Source of the DNA: Monarcha castaneiventris obscurior
Lineage: Eukaryota; Chordata; Aves; Passeriformes; Monarchidae
Assembly (NCBI GenBank): GCA_026261815.1
Contig: JAMPIT010000437.1
Span: 5,406,001-5,470,000, forward strand
Reading direction: 5' to 3'
Length of the DNA stretch: 64,000 bases
Shown: piece after piece, positions 47,580 through 60,599 of the stretch
Layout of the letters: each line of letters starts with the position of its first letter
Numbering within the stretch: the stretch's first letter is position 1
Notes under the pieces: generated by a model
Databases searched by the model: none
What the model was told of the DNA's origin: nothing
Seen by the model: the letters and a program-made list of their open reading frames with translations, nothing else
Made by a program: the position numbers and the translations under genes

Positions 47580-50500
47580 GGCAGGGAGGGCACTGATGCC
47601 ACTGTGTCACCTCGTGCCCGCTGTTCCCCTGTCATTGCCATTGCATTAGCTTGGTTCTAAAGCTGCAGTCTCAAACTCTGTCTCGCAGTTAAAATGCATT
47701 GATTTTTTTTGCATTTTAACCCAAATCTGGTGCAAACAGTCTTAATTATCTACAAATGCTTTCTTTGAAACTCCCAATACGGCATTTTAGCATCCAGTTG
47801 GGCTGCCAAGGGTTAAGAGTCTGGACTATGCCAACAAAACCAGCATATCCAGGTAGAGGCTTCGTTAGTTCTACCCTGCTTGCTCTGACTTCACTGTTTA
47901 GGATCTGTAAAGCCTGAAAGGAGTGCAAGGCTGTGAAGAAGTAAAAATGGGAGTTACGAATCATCTGTCGCTCTGTGCGTTCACATAAGACAAAGTTCTG
48001 TTGAGTAAGTAGCACCTTCTTTCTTTCTTCATTTTCTTTCTAAATCAGAATTATACTTGGTTAAGGCAGGTTGTTGGGAAAACTTATTTGCGTTGAGGAA
48101 TGTATATGGCACTGTGATCATATTTTCTATTTATATTCACTTCTCAAGATGTATGTTGCATCAGGTAATAAGGCTTTCAGTTCTATCTATCAATTCTCTT
48201 TTGCTAGTATGTTGTAAATGTTTTGTTAATTACAATCAGTTAAGATACATGAGGCATTATGTCATTATTCCCATTACAGCATCATTCTTTCAGTGAGTTA
48301 TCTCTGCTATTGACAGTGCAATTATTTCTCTGCTGGAGAGTGCAAACATGTATGAAAAACAAGATAAGTTATCAAAAATAGCACCTTCAGAATAAAAATG
48401 AATAATGAATACATGTGCTTTGAATTGTGTAGAATACATATAATCTGTTTTCCTACAATCACTGACAAAAACTGCTTTTTGATTTCTTTTTTTTTTTTCT
48501 CTTATTAAAAATGTGACTTGTACACAAATAAAACTACTTGGCATGTATATTCAGGGGAACCTGAAGTATAAACTTGTTTCTAAGACAGAAACATTTGCTT
48601 GAGTTCAGTAATCAGTAGACATTGAGTTTGAAACTGCAGTTGATTTATTTTCCTAGGTTTTTTATTAGATTGAGAGTTGCAATACCTTTGGTTTAGAAAA
48701 TGTAGTCTTCGTTGTTCCCCGTGAAAACAGACACAATCAGAATTTTGTAGGATGCAGAAATGTTGTTCTCACAGTAACTTTATATTTCTAAATTTAGGTA
48801 AATATTTTGGGGTAGGCAATTTGAATCTCTGGAAGGTGTTACTGACCTGACTGGCCAAAATATGGACCATTTTCTCAGGCCATTTTTGGCATAGCAGTGC
48901 TATGGCTAGGATTAAATTTAGCATAGTGGCCCAAAAGGAATACTATTCAGATGAATTACATTGTAGAGTTTTTATCTATTCTGAGTTCTCCATTTTGAAT
49001 CACACACGATATTTTGTAATCCTGTTTTTGCTTTTCAAATATGCATCATTATTTTCGGCAACAGAATGTGCTAGGGATTGTGAGTCTTGGAAAATGACTG
49101 AGCTTCAGTTGAGGCCAATTTTTGCAATGGTATGTTAATGAAGCTTGAAAAAAAGTCTCCATTTTCATGTTGAACCATATAATAGAGTTAGCACTTCAGT
49201 GCCCAAATTATGTAAGTGACAGAGAAAGGGAGAAATCAAGAGCCCTACTCCCAAAGCAGTGGAATTAAACAGGCTTCAGATCATATTGAGAATCTGTGCT
49301 TGTGCTCCTTCTATTATTAGACAGAAAATTCCTTCCTGTAGGGCATTGTTAATGAGCCAATAACTTTTGGAGTTACTCATTATCTTTCCCATCACACTGG
49401 TGCTCCTCAGGTTACCCACCTTCCGTGCCCGGCCCATCCGTGCCGCTGTTCCAGCCACGTTTCTGCTGAGAGAGTCAAAAGGGAATGGTGTTACATTTAA
49501 TGTAATTTGACAGCTTTAACTTTACTATCTCTAGCTGTGGCCTTCAGGAGATCACTGAGCTTTAAGAACATCCACTTCTTCTGGGCAGTGCTGGCTGGCT
49601 GTGCCTGTGCAAGTGTCCTGGAGCTCTGTCAGGGCGCTGAAGGATAAAGCTCTTAGCTGCAAGTACTCACGCTAGCCAAGTGCCTCACCTAACCCCTGTT
49701 TAGTGGGGGGCTATTGCAGATGGATGTTTTTATTTATGGCAGCTTGTCATCACTCCTATTGAAACTTAACAGTGTACTGCTGTGAGATGGGGTCATCAGG
49801 CCACTTATTAACTTGCCCAGCAGGAAAATAAAAATGCCTTTTGGGCCCCATTTGCAGTATTTCTTGAGTACCTGCTATTTAATCACCTTCCTGATATGTC
49901 TGGGGTGTCAGTTATCTGCACTGCATATTTTATCGAAGTGTATAGAATGAGGTGTGATAATGATTTCTACACTCATAGTAATGAAGTAGTGGCTTCCCCA
50001 CGGTATCTGAAATTACTGTGGCTCCACAGCATCAGGGATACTTATGACATCAAAACCCAAGTTGCTGTATTTTATACCTTTGCTGCTGGCCCTGAATTTC
50101 TACATGGTTACTCAACCAATTAAACATGGTTTATTACTTTTAATTACCTGTCTAGTTTACTTTGTTTTCTAATTTATCAAACCAGGCTAGAATATTTTTT
50201 ACGTGGTTACTTTGCTGGTAACAGACAAGGCACCTACACACCACATTATGTGCATGCAGTTAACACTGTCTCTGAGCAGAGCATTATGAGAGGTGGGAAG
50301 GACATTTCTAAAACATCATTTCAAGGATCCTAGACCCAAATTGTGACTTTTCTTAGAGTTTCAAGTGTAGCCCAGTCTGTAAATAGCAATATTTGCAAAA
50401 CCCCACAGTGACATCTCAGAAATTGCATTCTTTTACTTGAAGCTATTATAGGGGAATCATTTGGCACTTATTTTCTTGCTGAATTTACTGCAAAAATAGT

Positions 50501-53500
50501 TAAGTAAGAGGGTGCTTTTCTCAGAGTTGTGTACTTACTTCTGACAGTCTTGCTGATTGGAGAAGGCACGTGAACACCGAGAAAAGACAGAACAAGTGGA
50601 ATTTTCAGGGCTCCACGGATGTGTGCTAAGTTATTTCTCACAGCTTCTCCACCTCCCTCTTCTTTTCATCTTCAGCTCATGAACAGTGTATATCCAAAAG
50701 TTGTCTAGGACTTCTCTTCTGGAGCTCTGAAGGAAATGTCCATTCAGTATTTCCTTCGTGTTAATGAAAACATGTTCATTTCCTAGGCAAACCTCAGGAA
50801 GAGTTCTTCATTCTTAGCCTGGACCACTTGGCAGTTGTCAAGAGAGCTGATTCCTTCCTTTTCTTCCTCTTCTTCTTTTAGACTCCTTTTCAGGAAGCCG
50901 GTCTTTGAAGCCATTCTGCTTTCTGTGAGGGTTTTTTACATCTATATGTCCTGTTTGCTTTCTCTTTTCCCACCATGAGTCATCTTTGGTTGGTTTTATT
51001 TGCAACAAGCTTAAAAAAACTGTTCTGTGCTGCTGAATCAAAACCTTATCCATCATCCTGTCATCTGTCCAAACTAACACCCCAGCAATGCCAGAGATCT
51101 TACGTGACTGTTCAGTTTTAAGCTAAATTCATCAGATCTAAAAGAGAATTCCCTCACGCATTTCTGTTCTTTCTGGTGAAGATGAATAACACTGTATTCT
51201 GCCTCTAAAAGCTCATTTAAAATTATAAGACTTGTAAGTAATAATCCTACAGGTGTGATATCAGCACTTAACTCTATGGAAAGGTTTCTAGAATAGTTTT
51301 TTGGTTCGTCTCTCTTGTTCTCCTTGCTTTTATTCCCATGTTGATTATAACCAAGATTTCAAATTCTTTGGGGAAAATCTGGCTGCACAGCACCAGCTAT
51401 TGAGCTAATCTGTCTGGGATTCCAAACAATGTAGATAAAGTAAGTCAGAATATACTAATGACAGACAACATGAAACTGTAGAAAACATTTAATTGCTGGA
51501 GGGGTATTGAAACGAATGCCTTATTGAGTAGGATTTCAGTGACAAACTGAAGCTGCAAGTCAAGTGAAATATGTTCCTTTAATTTTCAGTTGTCCACAGA
51601 TTTTATGTGAGCGTGTGTGTGCTTGCTGTAAGGCAGAGAGACACCACATAATTCCTCCTTACTGCATGGAAAAGCCTTCAGCTGAATCCTGCAGGGCGGT
51701 GTGAACCTTGCTCCCAGACCTGGTAATGCTCTTCAGTGTGGGCTGAACTTGAACTCAGGGATTGCATCCTTGGAGAGCTGGGCTTTGGCATGTTCTTTTC
51801 TAGGTTTGAGTAAGATCACTGAGAAATTGTGGCTTTGGTGGTTTCTGAGAAAATATTTCACAAAATCTCTTGTGGAGCGTTCAAGGCAAAGGGCCAGGGA
51901 GTTTACAGACATGAGTTCCCCTCCTGACAGATGCTGCATTTTCAGACTGCGTTTGCATTGTTCAGGCACACCCTCAGTACACAGCACTCAGGAGCCTCCA
52001 GCAATCACACACAGAGTCGAGGTTATGGCTGAACTTCAATATTTCACAGAATCTGTTGAGAAAATGGGAGGGGGGGAAATAATTTGCAATGCTCAAGGCA
52101 CTTAGGTATGAATTGTGTTCTCTTCTGTGACTGACAGAGCTCAAGAAGACACAGCTTTTTTTGAAGTCTTAGAAACACAAGATTATATGCCTGTTCACAT
52201 ACATACAGCTGCTTTTTTAGTGCTGTGCAGCAAAAATGTCACGAAGAATGTACCAACATGTTGGTGCAATGACCTGTAACAGTCAGAAGTCCTAGAACTA
52301 GCAACCAGCAGCCTTCAGAAAACTCTAAGCTGTCAGTTGCAACTTTTAGGCAGCAAATTTCCCAGTAAATAGACTATTAATCAATTTAGACAGCAGAAAA
52401 TGTGAGTGATCAGAGCAAAGACTGGCATCTCGATCAAAATACAGATTCTATTTACTTTTATTCATAGGTGATGTGAGCTGACTTGAACTGAGGTGGAGCC
52501 TCTTAATTTGAAATGTTTTGAGTACAGAGTTTATAGAAGCCAGAGAAACTTCTATTTGATGGCTCTTCATGGATTTGCATATATTGAAGTGAATGGTGAA
52601 AAAAACCCCAATCTATTTATTTGCTTATTAGTAGTTCAGAGAACTGCAGACTGCTTAAAGCTTGTGGGTGTATTGGTCTTTCCAAAATAGAAATACTCAC
52701 TTTCGTTTTTTTAAGATCACAACATAAAGGCCTTAATAAAGACATTTGGTTACACTTCTAGTGCTTCACCTGAAAAACAAACCTTCAGGATTATTAGCCT
52801 GGTATCATTAGGAACAAAACATTCCCTTTAAAAAGCAAATTGAAAGGTATTTAGCAGGAACAAACAGGATTCTGCTGTGTTTTCTGGGTAATAGACACTA
52901 TTTCTTTTATTGTGCTTTATGAGCAGCAAGACAAGAAACGTGGAACATTTTGAAAGTACTATTAAGTGAATGGGGCAGATGAGGAGCAGGGCAGAGAGGT
53001 TTGGGAGGATTTATTTGCTGTGCTGTAGGGATGTGGCTGGAGGCAATAGAATGTCTGTGGTTTATCAAGCTCTGGGGGCAGGCAGCCTGCAGAAATGCCT
53101 CCTCCCAGTTTGTTCCCTCCCTGCAGTGAGTCCAGACCCCAAAGTGCAGAGCTGTGCAACAGGTTCCAGCTGCAGACACAGGAGTGAGAGCCTGAGAAAA
53201 TGCTAAACATTCAACCCATGCCCTTCAGATGAAATCCCAATCCCGCTGGATTAATGGGATTCATGTTTTAAATTAAGATTTATGCTTTAATAAATCAATG
53301 TCCTAATTTCTGAAAAGGGTAAAATTACAATAAACCTTATTTGCTAGCCAAACCATGGATTTGGGCAGCTGAAGGTATCAAATTTCCTTTTCATTAAATA
53401 ACTAGCCCAGTATATCCAGGTGTATGGTAAATGTAGAAGGACCTTATCCTGCAGGTGTTTCTGCTAATTTCATGCCTTAATCGAGCCATGAAGTCTACAC

Positions 53501-55235
53501 AGATCCTCTACTGTGTGCAATGTAATTGAGTAGGAAGTGGAGAAAAGCAGTCCAGTTCCTCCTACCCCTTATTGCTCAGCTCATGTATTTTATATGGTAG
53601 CACGTGAGTTCTCAAAACTTTTGGAGAAGCATCTGCCTGCTGGGCACTGAAGGAAACTGGGACATTAATATTTTGATGTAATTACTAATCCCTTCTGCTA
53701 TCTCTAGGAAGGATTTGTCTCATGGCTGTGCCAAAACAACTTATTTCAAATTTGTGACACACACTAAGCATGTATGTTTTCTCTTTTATTTATGATTCAT
53801 ACGTTCTTCTGTCTCCCAGCTTACTGCTGTCCTAAGGTCTCTTTCAAACTGCACAGTTCTAAATGATGGGAATGAAATAATCAGTTGCTTTAGAACTCAT
53901 CATTTGAATGATAATATAATGAATGAATAAACCAGATAATAAAATATAGCTTTAAATGGGTCTGACTATATATTGTTCTTTCTCTCTATAAAGTGCATGC
54001 AGAGGTTTTCCATTCCTGATTTACAGCCTCCAGTGAATCTTTGCTACTTTGGTCCTGTGTTCATGATTCTAAGAAGGGCTTATGGTAAATAACCTTGTAC
54101 ATGACTCCTGTGTCGGTCTTTTATGATTTTTATTGTTCCAGCTCTAGCAATTTAGCTTTATTTCCAATGAGTCTAAAAGAAAGTTCGCCTCTGCTTTCTC
54201 TCTTCACCATCTTGAAACTTCAAATTGTTGAGAGCAGCCTTGCATTTGTGAGCGAATACTTTTCATGGATATTCTCATCATAAGAGCACTTGGTATTACT
54301 ATAGAGATATTATCCCCATTGAGGCTCATCTCCTTGAAATATTTTCTCATTTTCTAAATACTGAAGGCAAGGTAAACTACACTGCCTGAAAGAAAACACT
54401 ACAGCATTTCAAGGTTATTGTTCTAGTTATCATTAGGGAGTTTCTCGTGAGTTGGTATTTGGATTTCTTTAATGAAAATCAATGAGTGATTTTAAAGCAT
54501 TTTCAAAACTTATTAGCTGTAGTGTAACCTGGCTGGAAACTGGGATGATGCTGGTGTGAGTAGACTAAATGTAATTCAGTTGTAAATTACAAATTTATTT
54601 GCTTTAATCCAAGAATGCCAATCTGTTCCTGTCCCTTTATGCTCATGGGCAGAAAGAATATGGGGCAAAGCAGAGCTGTTTACTCCCTTCTCAAATATAA
54701 AAGGGGTTGCTCAGGGGTCACTTTTTTATCTTCCTGCAGCAAAATCTTCCCACAGCTACACTCAGGAGTGCAGTAGCAGCCTTGCAGTGAGAGAAAGGGA
54801 AATAAATGTACACTTTTACTTTGATGGCACATGTTAACCCCTTAACCCCCCATATGTAAATTTCTAGGTGTTACCCAGTTACTGTCATGTTATGATGTGG
54901 AAATTCCAGTGCATCAGGAGCATGGCCCTGTAAATGGTTTCTGTATGCTTTTCTACTCTTCTCTTTATTGTTGTGGTTGAGGTTTTTTTGTACCCAGATA
55001 ACCTCACACATTTCACAGGAGTGCCTTTTAAATTAAGTGAGATGAGCATCAGTGGTCTCCTACTTTGGGGCCAATTTTGCTGGTTCATCTGCTAAATTGT
55101 GCTTTTCTAACTTCACAAAATCACTTTAATTCCAGTTAAACTATTTCATGTTATTAGTGACCTCAAAATGTGCTACCCTGGTTATACAGGATAAGGTTAA
55201 GACTTCTCTCTCTGTGCTAGCTCATTGAATTAGGG
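47580..55235. other. Gene-free DNA
   Basis: No gene is recognisable. Open frame 51701-52105 plus (134 codons) overlaps an 84-codon frame on the other strand and has no recognisable domain. At 52907-53210 four frames on both strands are open, a sign of stop-poor GC-richer DNA. GGATTAATGGGATT near 53250 is a double OTX-like word. A small CpG cluster lies at 49422-49446. Confidence 0.6.
49490..49890. promoter_or_regulatory. Candidate conserved block
   Basis: Repeat-free sequence with TTTAATGTAATTTGACAGC near 49496 (a TGACAG MEIS/TGIF word), CTTTAACTTTACTATC, TTTTTATTTATGGCAGC near 49728, CCACTTATTAACTTGCC near 49801 and AAATAAAAATGCC near 49827. It mixes moderate GC with retained CpGs (GGGCGCTG, TCACGC). 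The call is motif-based inference. Confidence 0.25.
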
Positions 55236-55237
55236 GG

Positions 55238-55315
55238 CAGATTCTGAGCCACTGTAAAGTGGCATAATAAAAATTGATCTTAGGGGAGCTATGCTACTTT
55301 GCATCGAGTGAGGAC
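55238..55315. repeat. Ancient amniote repeat relic
   Basis: CAGATTCTGAGCCACTGTAA followed by AGTGGCATAATAAAAATTGATC and TTAGGGGAGCTATGCTACTT resembles the CAGATTCTGATCTCAGTTACACTGGTGTAA / GGAGTTATGCTAATTTA words of old interspersed repeats shared by birds, turtles and crocodilians. Only about 78 bases remain. Family and strand are uncertain. Confidence 0.4.
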
Positions 55316-55439
55316 ATAGCCCTTCCTAAATCTTAATTCTGAGTTTTTTCATTAGCTGTATTATTGTAAGATAGCTACTACAAGCATCTAGCTGCTAGTG
55401 CAATGGAAAGCCTACAGCGTGCTACAAATCAGAAGCGAG

Positions 55440-55560
55440 CAGAGGCTTTAATTTAGTCAGAGACAAGCTTTGAAGGCAGTCAAAGAGCCACTGATGGAGT
55501 TCAAATGCTCTTTGTCCTGCAAAAATAAAGAGCCCATTTGTTCTGCCTTTTTACATTAGC
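55440..55560. promoter_or_regulatory. Candidate TCF/SOX-site cluster
   Basis: CTTTGAA (55468-55474), TCAAAGAG (55480-55487), CTCTTTGTC (55508-55516) and AAAGAGCC (55528-55535) lie within 70 bases. CAAAGAGC at 55481-55488 and GCTCTTTG at 55507-55514 form a perfect 8-bp inverted repeat. TTCAAAG and ACAAAG are cores bound by TCF/LEF and SOX proteins. No repeat family is recognisable. Function is inferred. Confidence 0.3.
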
Positions 55561-55564
55561 ATCT

Positions 55565-58500
55565 TTTACCTTGCTGGAGGAAAAGGAGGAAGAACTGTAA
55601 TCCTAGCTCTTGGGTTTGGTTTTTGGTTGTTTTTTTAAAGAAGGGGAATATTGAACTCATAGCTAAGGCTTTAGTCAGGCCTATATGAAAAAATATGCAG
55701 TTTGCATTTAATAAATATGACAGAATGAATAGTTTATGCCACACTATGGGGTGGTAACTATTTCTGCTTTCTTATTTTCCTTTTATTTCTGCCACGATGA
55801 CACAACCATGTCAATGTAGTGCCAGAACAGAGGTTGCCAGCCAAAGATTGGGTTTGGAGATCTGCTGGGCACAAGCCCTCAGACACAGAACCCTCCACAC
55901 TGTGCAGGGACTTCTTGACTGTCAAAATTCTGTGACAGCAGTTGTTGCTACCTATGGAGGGCAGTAATTATGATCAGAATACTTGATCCTATGACAAACG
56001 CAGTGGGATAAGTTGCTTCTCAAACAATAGAAAAACATCTAACATTTTTAACTGCTATTGGCCCTTGTTTTGTTCCTTTTGGATCAATTAATTAATGTGT
56101 TATTGTAAGGATCTTTGTGGTAAAATGAAGATGTTCTTTCCTTTTCTACATCCTACTTCTGCACCTAATAAAACCTAATATCAGGTAAGCACCTTCCCCA
56201 CCACCCTCAGCAAATGTTCCAGTAATTTGGAAAGTGATCTGGAGTTTTTAATTCCCTTCTTTCGCTTTGTATACAGGAAATAGTTTGTGTGGCACACTTG
56301 CTCTCCACAGCACTGTCTGATAGCAGTTTCTCACCCTATTCTCTTTGCAAATTACTTTTATTCTCAGCAGGATTCACAGATGGTGAAGTCTCACTGCTTC
56401 TCCTAGTGAATAAATGCAGTTTAATCTGTATAGCATCCAGCAGAAGACAATGTCTTTATCATCTGCTCTACCTTTAGCCCATGGAATGACATTTATAGAC
56501 AGCCCTGTAGTGTTCAGTGCTTTTGAAGAGCCCTCTTTGAGTTGATTAAACCTGTTGCAAAGCTCAAGAGGCAAATTGGGTTCAATTATTATCTGTTCAC
56601 TTGTCTTAGCCACCTATTTCTTGAGGAAGTTGTCTTTTCAGTTTAAAGGACATATTCTTGCATATATAGAGACACTCATTTGTACATGAAATATAGAATA
56701 TATATAGGAGTATTGTTACAATAAAAGATACTTTCAGAGTATATTTAATCAATATATGCCATATTTACTAACACTGAGACTGTAAATTGAAAGGTAAAAG
56801 AAATTATCAATTAAGAGAAATTTTTAAATATGAAAAGAGTTGTTGTGGCCAAAGTTAAGACATCAAAATGTCATTCCATCAATATATAGTGTTAAAGGCT
56901 GTTAGTGGTATTTAGTGCTACAAATTCTTCCTAGAATCTTAATTTTTTTCAGCATCTCATAATGCAATGAAACAGGATATTGTCATCATGTACTCAGTCT
57001 GGAAGGAATCAAAGTATATGGTAGTGCTTTGATTACTTGAACTGTCAAATTATCCAAAACTTATTCAGTTCTACAGTTATTTGGCAAAAAATTTCTTGCT
57101 GATTTCAACAGCAATTCCCTGTATTAAACAAAGTGCCCTTACTCTGTAACTGCTGCAAAGCTTTCTTGTATGAGTCCATTTTGAAAAAAGTATAAATTAT
57201 TCTCAAAGGCTGATCAACACATTTATTTGAGGTGTGATTTTGCAATTCATATGGAAAAAAAGTGCTCTGATTTTCATAGACCAAAGGTTTAGTAAAGGTT
57301 ATCTTTTATTTTCAAGAAGAAAACAGTATACCAAACTCCTATGTACTTCTTGAGAATTCCTGCTTGAAGGAGAACTGATTTCTGGAATTTATAATCTCAT
57401 GTTTGCAAAATGTGCAAAACCAAATATAGCAAACTATGGCAATATTTGAGTGTGTCTGATATATAGTGTGTATCTTAAATAAAATAGGTTAAAAACTGGA
57501 ATTTAATAACTAGGCTGCAATAACTCATTGCATACCTTTAGTGCCACCTATATGCAAGGAATGGTGCAAGGAAGTTGCAGCCCATTCCTGGAAAGTGTCT
57601 TGATTGAATGTCAGTAACATTCACCCCCAAAGTAATAGCAAATGAGTTTATTAAATGGGAAGGTGCCAAATTAGTAATAAGTTATTGTCTTCCAGTGTAC
57701 TGACATAAAGTTATTTTCCCTGGTGAAGAGCACTTCCAGTTAGCCAGTTTTACACCAAGACAAAACAGTAGCTTTTTATCGTATTGCTTTGAATCTGAGT
57801 CCTTGTATTAAGCTTTTGAAACTACCTTCAACTTTTTAAAAGAAAATTTTAAAATCAAGCCTAAAAAAATCACAACAGTTGTTGTATAAGTGCTTGTTGA
57901 TTTATTGAACTTCACTTGTAAATAACAGGGCATTTGAGTTGGCTTTTATTTCATTAGTTGCATCTGATTTTCCATTTCATTTTGTGCACATCCCTTGCAA
58001 GATTTAAATCTCTGTACTTAGCTATTGGAGTTGCCTTTTTTTTAACTTCCAAGATGACCTTATAACTGAAAGATGCCAAATGAAATCTTGCTTGGTGCTG
58101 CTATTAACTTGCTACACACAAACCATTATGCTTTTACAGGGACTGGGTTTCAGGAGCAGGTACCAGGTTGCGTGGAGTGGTTTTATTTTATATTCGAGTA
58201 GCAAGAACAAGTTGATAACCCTGCCTATGCCACCTGCATGTAAAGCCAGAAAACTGCAAGCCCTGACATAAATTTTTTTGCTGTCTTACTAAAAGCTAGA
58301 AAATTCTTATACCATTTCTCCAGAGACAGCAGGAGCTGCAAGCACACAGTCATGCCAAAGACAAGTAATTCAGACTATTGATAAAACAATTAAACTGGTG
58401 TTTTCATATTTCAGGGTCTTTACCACTCTACATTACTATTAATGGTTTGAATTCAACCATCACATGTAGTAGAAAATCCTGTATTTTAGTAATGTAGTTT

Positions 58501-60480
58501 GAAATTTGGTCCTTGTTCAGGGCCATAAGAGTTGTGTAGGATCTTTCATGCAAATCACTTGACAAAGTAATTTTTGGAACAGATGCAGAAACAAGGATGT
58601 GGGGAGGTCAGGGGTGTGTCAGAAGAGCAGCAGTGTTTGAAATGGTTGTGAGATCCTTTGTCTCTGGTCCCTCTGTGGTTACTGGACACAGATATCCACT
58701 GTAAGAGTATGACACTGTTAAGGCTACAAAATAGGGAGAGGATTAATGTTTGTGACAAGTATGAATATAAATGATGACTGTTGAAGGGTTACTGGTGGAT
58801 CCTATACCATTGCATTCTTCCCCTTTAGAGAAAACCTGAGTGCAAATACAATGCAGATATTATCCCTTATAGAAACTCCCCTTCCTCAATCCTACAGGCT
58901 TACCTGGCATTTCAGCTTCACACTGGAGCAGTCCAGATCATGTTAGAGCTGCTTGTGGTGTAAATACTTCCTCTGTGCACTCATAGATTTAGAAATAAAA
59001 ACCTAATCAAACAACCCTGTAGATAGGAAAATGCCAATGACCTCGCTAGGGTCAGAATTTCAGCTCTGGAATTAAGACACCAAAGTGACTGCTCTGTCTA
59101 CAGAGCTCAAAGGGGAATGTTCCTCAACCCTTCCTTGAGATAGTGCATTCAGCTCTGCTCAGAATATCTCCTTTAGTGTCTAATAATCAAGTTTCTTTTG
59201 AGAATAATGAGATGAAGCATCTTACAGTGTTGATTGCCAACTTGCAGAAAAACTCCTTATTTAAAATTGAAAATATTATAATTCATTTTCAAGCTTTTCA
59301 AGGAATGCTTTGAACACATCAGTGATCATTAAGTGTTGTTTAAGTTGTCCTGTAATTTGAGGTTTCTTGTTATGACAGATCTGAAATAGATCTCGAGTAG
59401 GCCATAGAAAAAGAATACCATCTCTTTAAAAAAAAGCAATAGCTTTCAAGGCCCAGGATGGCCTCTGTGCTGAGATTAATAAAGCTTGACAATACATTCT
59501 GAATGCAAGCAATGACTTCTATTACAAGGGGAAAAATGAAAAAGCTGCTATTACTGACACAGTCAATAGATTGCACCTCAGTGTATACTGTACTTTCTAC
59601 ATTTTTAATATAAATGTGTTCAGTTTCAGAGGCGGGAGCATTATCAGCATTCATTTTACTTGAGGCAATAATGTGAGAAGTTGTGTCTTGTGTAATAAAT
59701 AAATAACCTGTCTTTAAAACCATTTACTCAGATTGCTTTTCCCAAATGCTTATTTAGAGGTGCTCTGGAAGGTGTCATATACCAAGACAGCCATGTTATA
59801 AAGATTTTATAAAATGCATTTTCTTTATTTCACACATAATAAAATTGATCATGGGGCAGTTTTTGCTGATTTTAGAAGTAGTATAGTGTCAGTATGATGG
59901 TGGGATGGTGTGGTGAGTTGTAAAAGGCAGTTGAGGTTCCCCTATTTCTCAGGGGTTCTCGGTGATTATGAAGAGCTGCCAGTAGAGGCCAGAAAAATTT
60001 CCATCCTTTAGAGAATTGCCTTTTTTGAAACTTGAAACTTATCTTTTTCTTCCATCATGTTTTTTTGGACTTGAAAGAATAGAAGAAATTGTCTTCTCTC
60101 TATAAATACACATATTCAGAGACTCATAATCTTTGTAGCACCCACTCATACCAAGAAACTATTTTCTCCTTGTAAATGGATCATATTAAATGGCACTTAA
60201 GTATAAAATAATACAGTGAGTTAATTCATGTTTTGTGCTGTCATTCCTCTGTGTCTGCCTTGGCACATACATTCATGTGAACAAATCCTTTCCAGTCTCT
60301 TGAGAGGGATAGGAAATGAAGTATATATTACATAGGTAGCTCAAAAGAACATGAAAATGAGGAATAATCAGCAAAATTTGAATTACTTGTAATATCCAGT
60401 TTTGAAGGAGGTGTTTTGGACTCATCTGATGTCTGATCATAACTGATTTTTCCTTTTTATCTTTTTTAGCATAATCTGAA
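55565..60480. other. Gene-free AT-rich DNA
   Basis: No gene is recognisable. The longest open frame, 59370-59723 minus (117 codons), has no known motif. A CTCF-like word lies at 59979-59992. Confidence 0.65.
59979..59992 (+). promoter_or_regulatory. CTCF-like motif
   Basis: CCAGTAGAGGCCAG, preceded by CTG, matches the CTCF core CCASYAGRKGGCRS at 13 of 14 positions (C replaces G at position 11). A single word of this strength is suggestive only. Confidence 0.25.
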
Positions 60481-60483
60481 CAA

Positions 60484-60590
60484 TGGGTCTGATATATCTC
60501 TAATGCCTATTTTACATCAGCACAAATGTGTTGATTTCATTGGAGTGGCCCTTGATTTACACTGTTGTAAAGAAAGGAGAATCAAGCTAT
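60484..60590. repeat. Ancient amniote repeat relic (TTTACAC-type)
   Basis: GGGTCTGATATATCTCTAATG, TTTTACATCAGCACAAATG, TTGATTTCATTGGAGTGG, CTTGATTTACACTGTTGTAA and AAGGAGAATCAAGC follow, in order, the words of a very old interspersed repeat common in birds, turtles and crocodilians (GGTCTGATCCTGATCTCA, TTACACTGGTGTAAATC, GAAGTCAATGGAGT, CTGATTTACACTGGTGTAA, GAGAATCAGGCC). The match spans about 107 bases with many substitutions. Because the core is nearly palindromic, strand is left open. Confidence 0.6.
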
Positions 60591-60599
60591 AAACACAGA

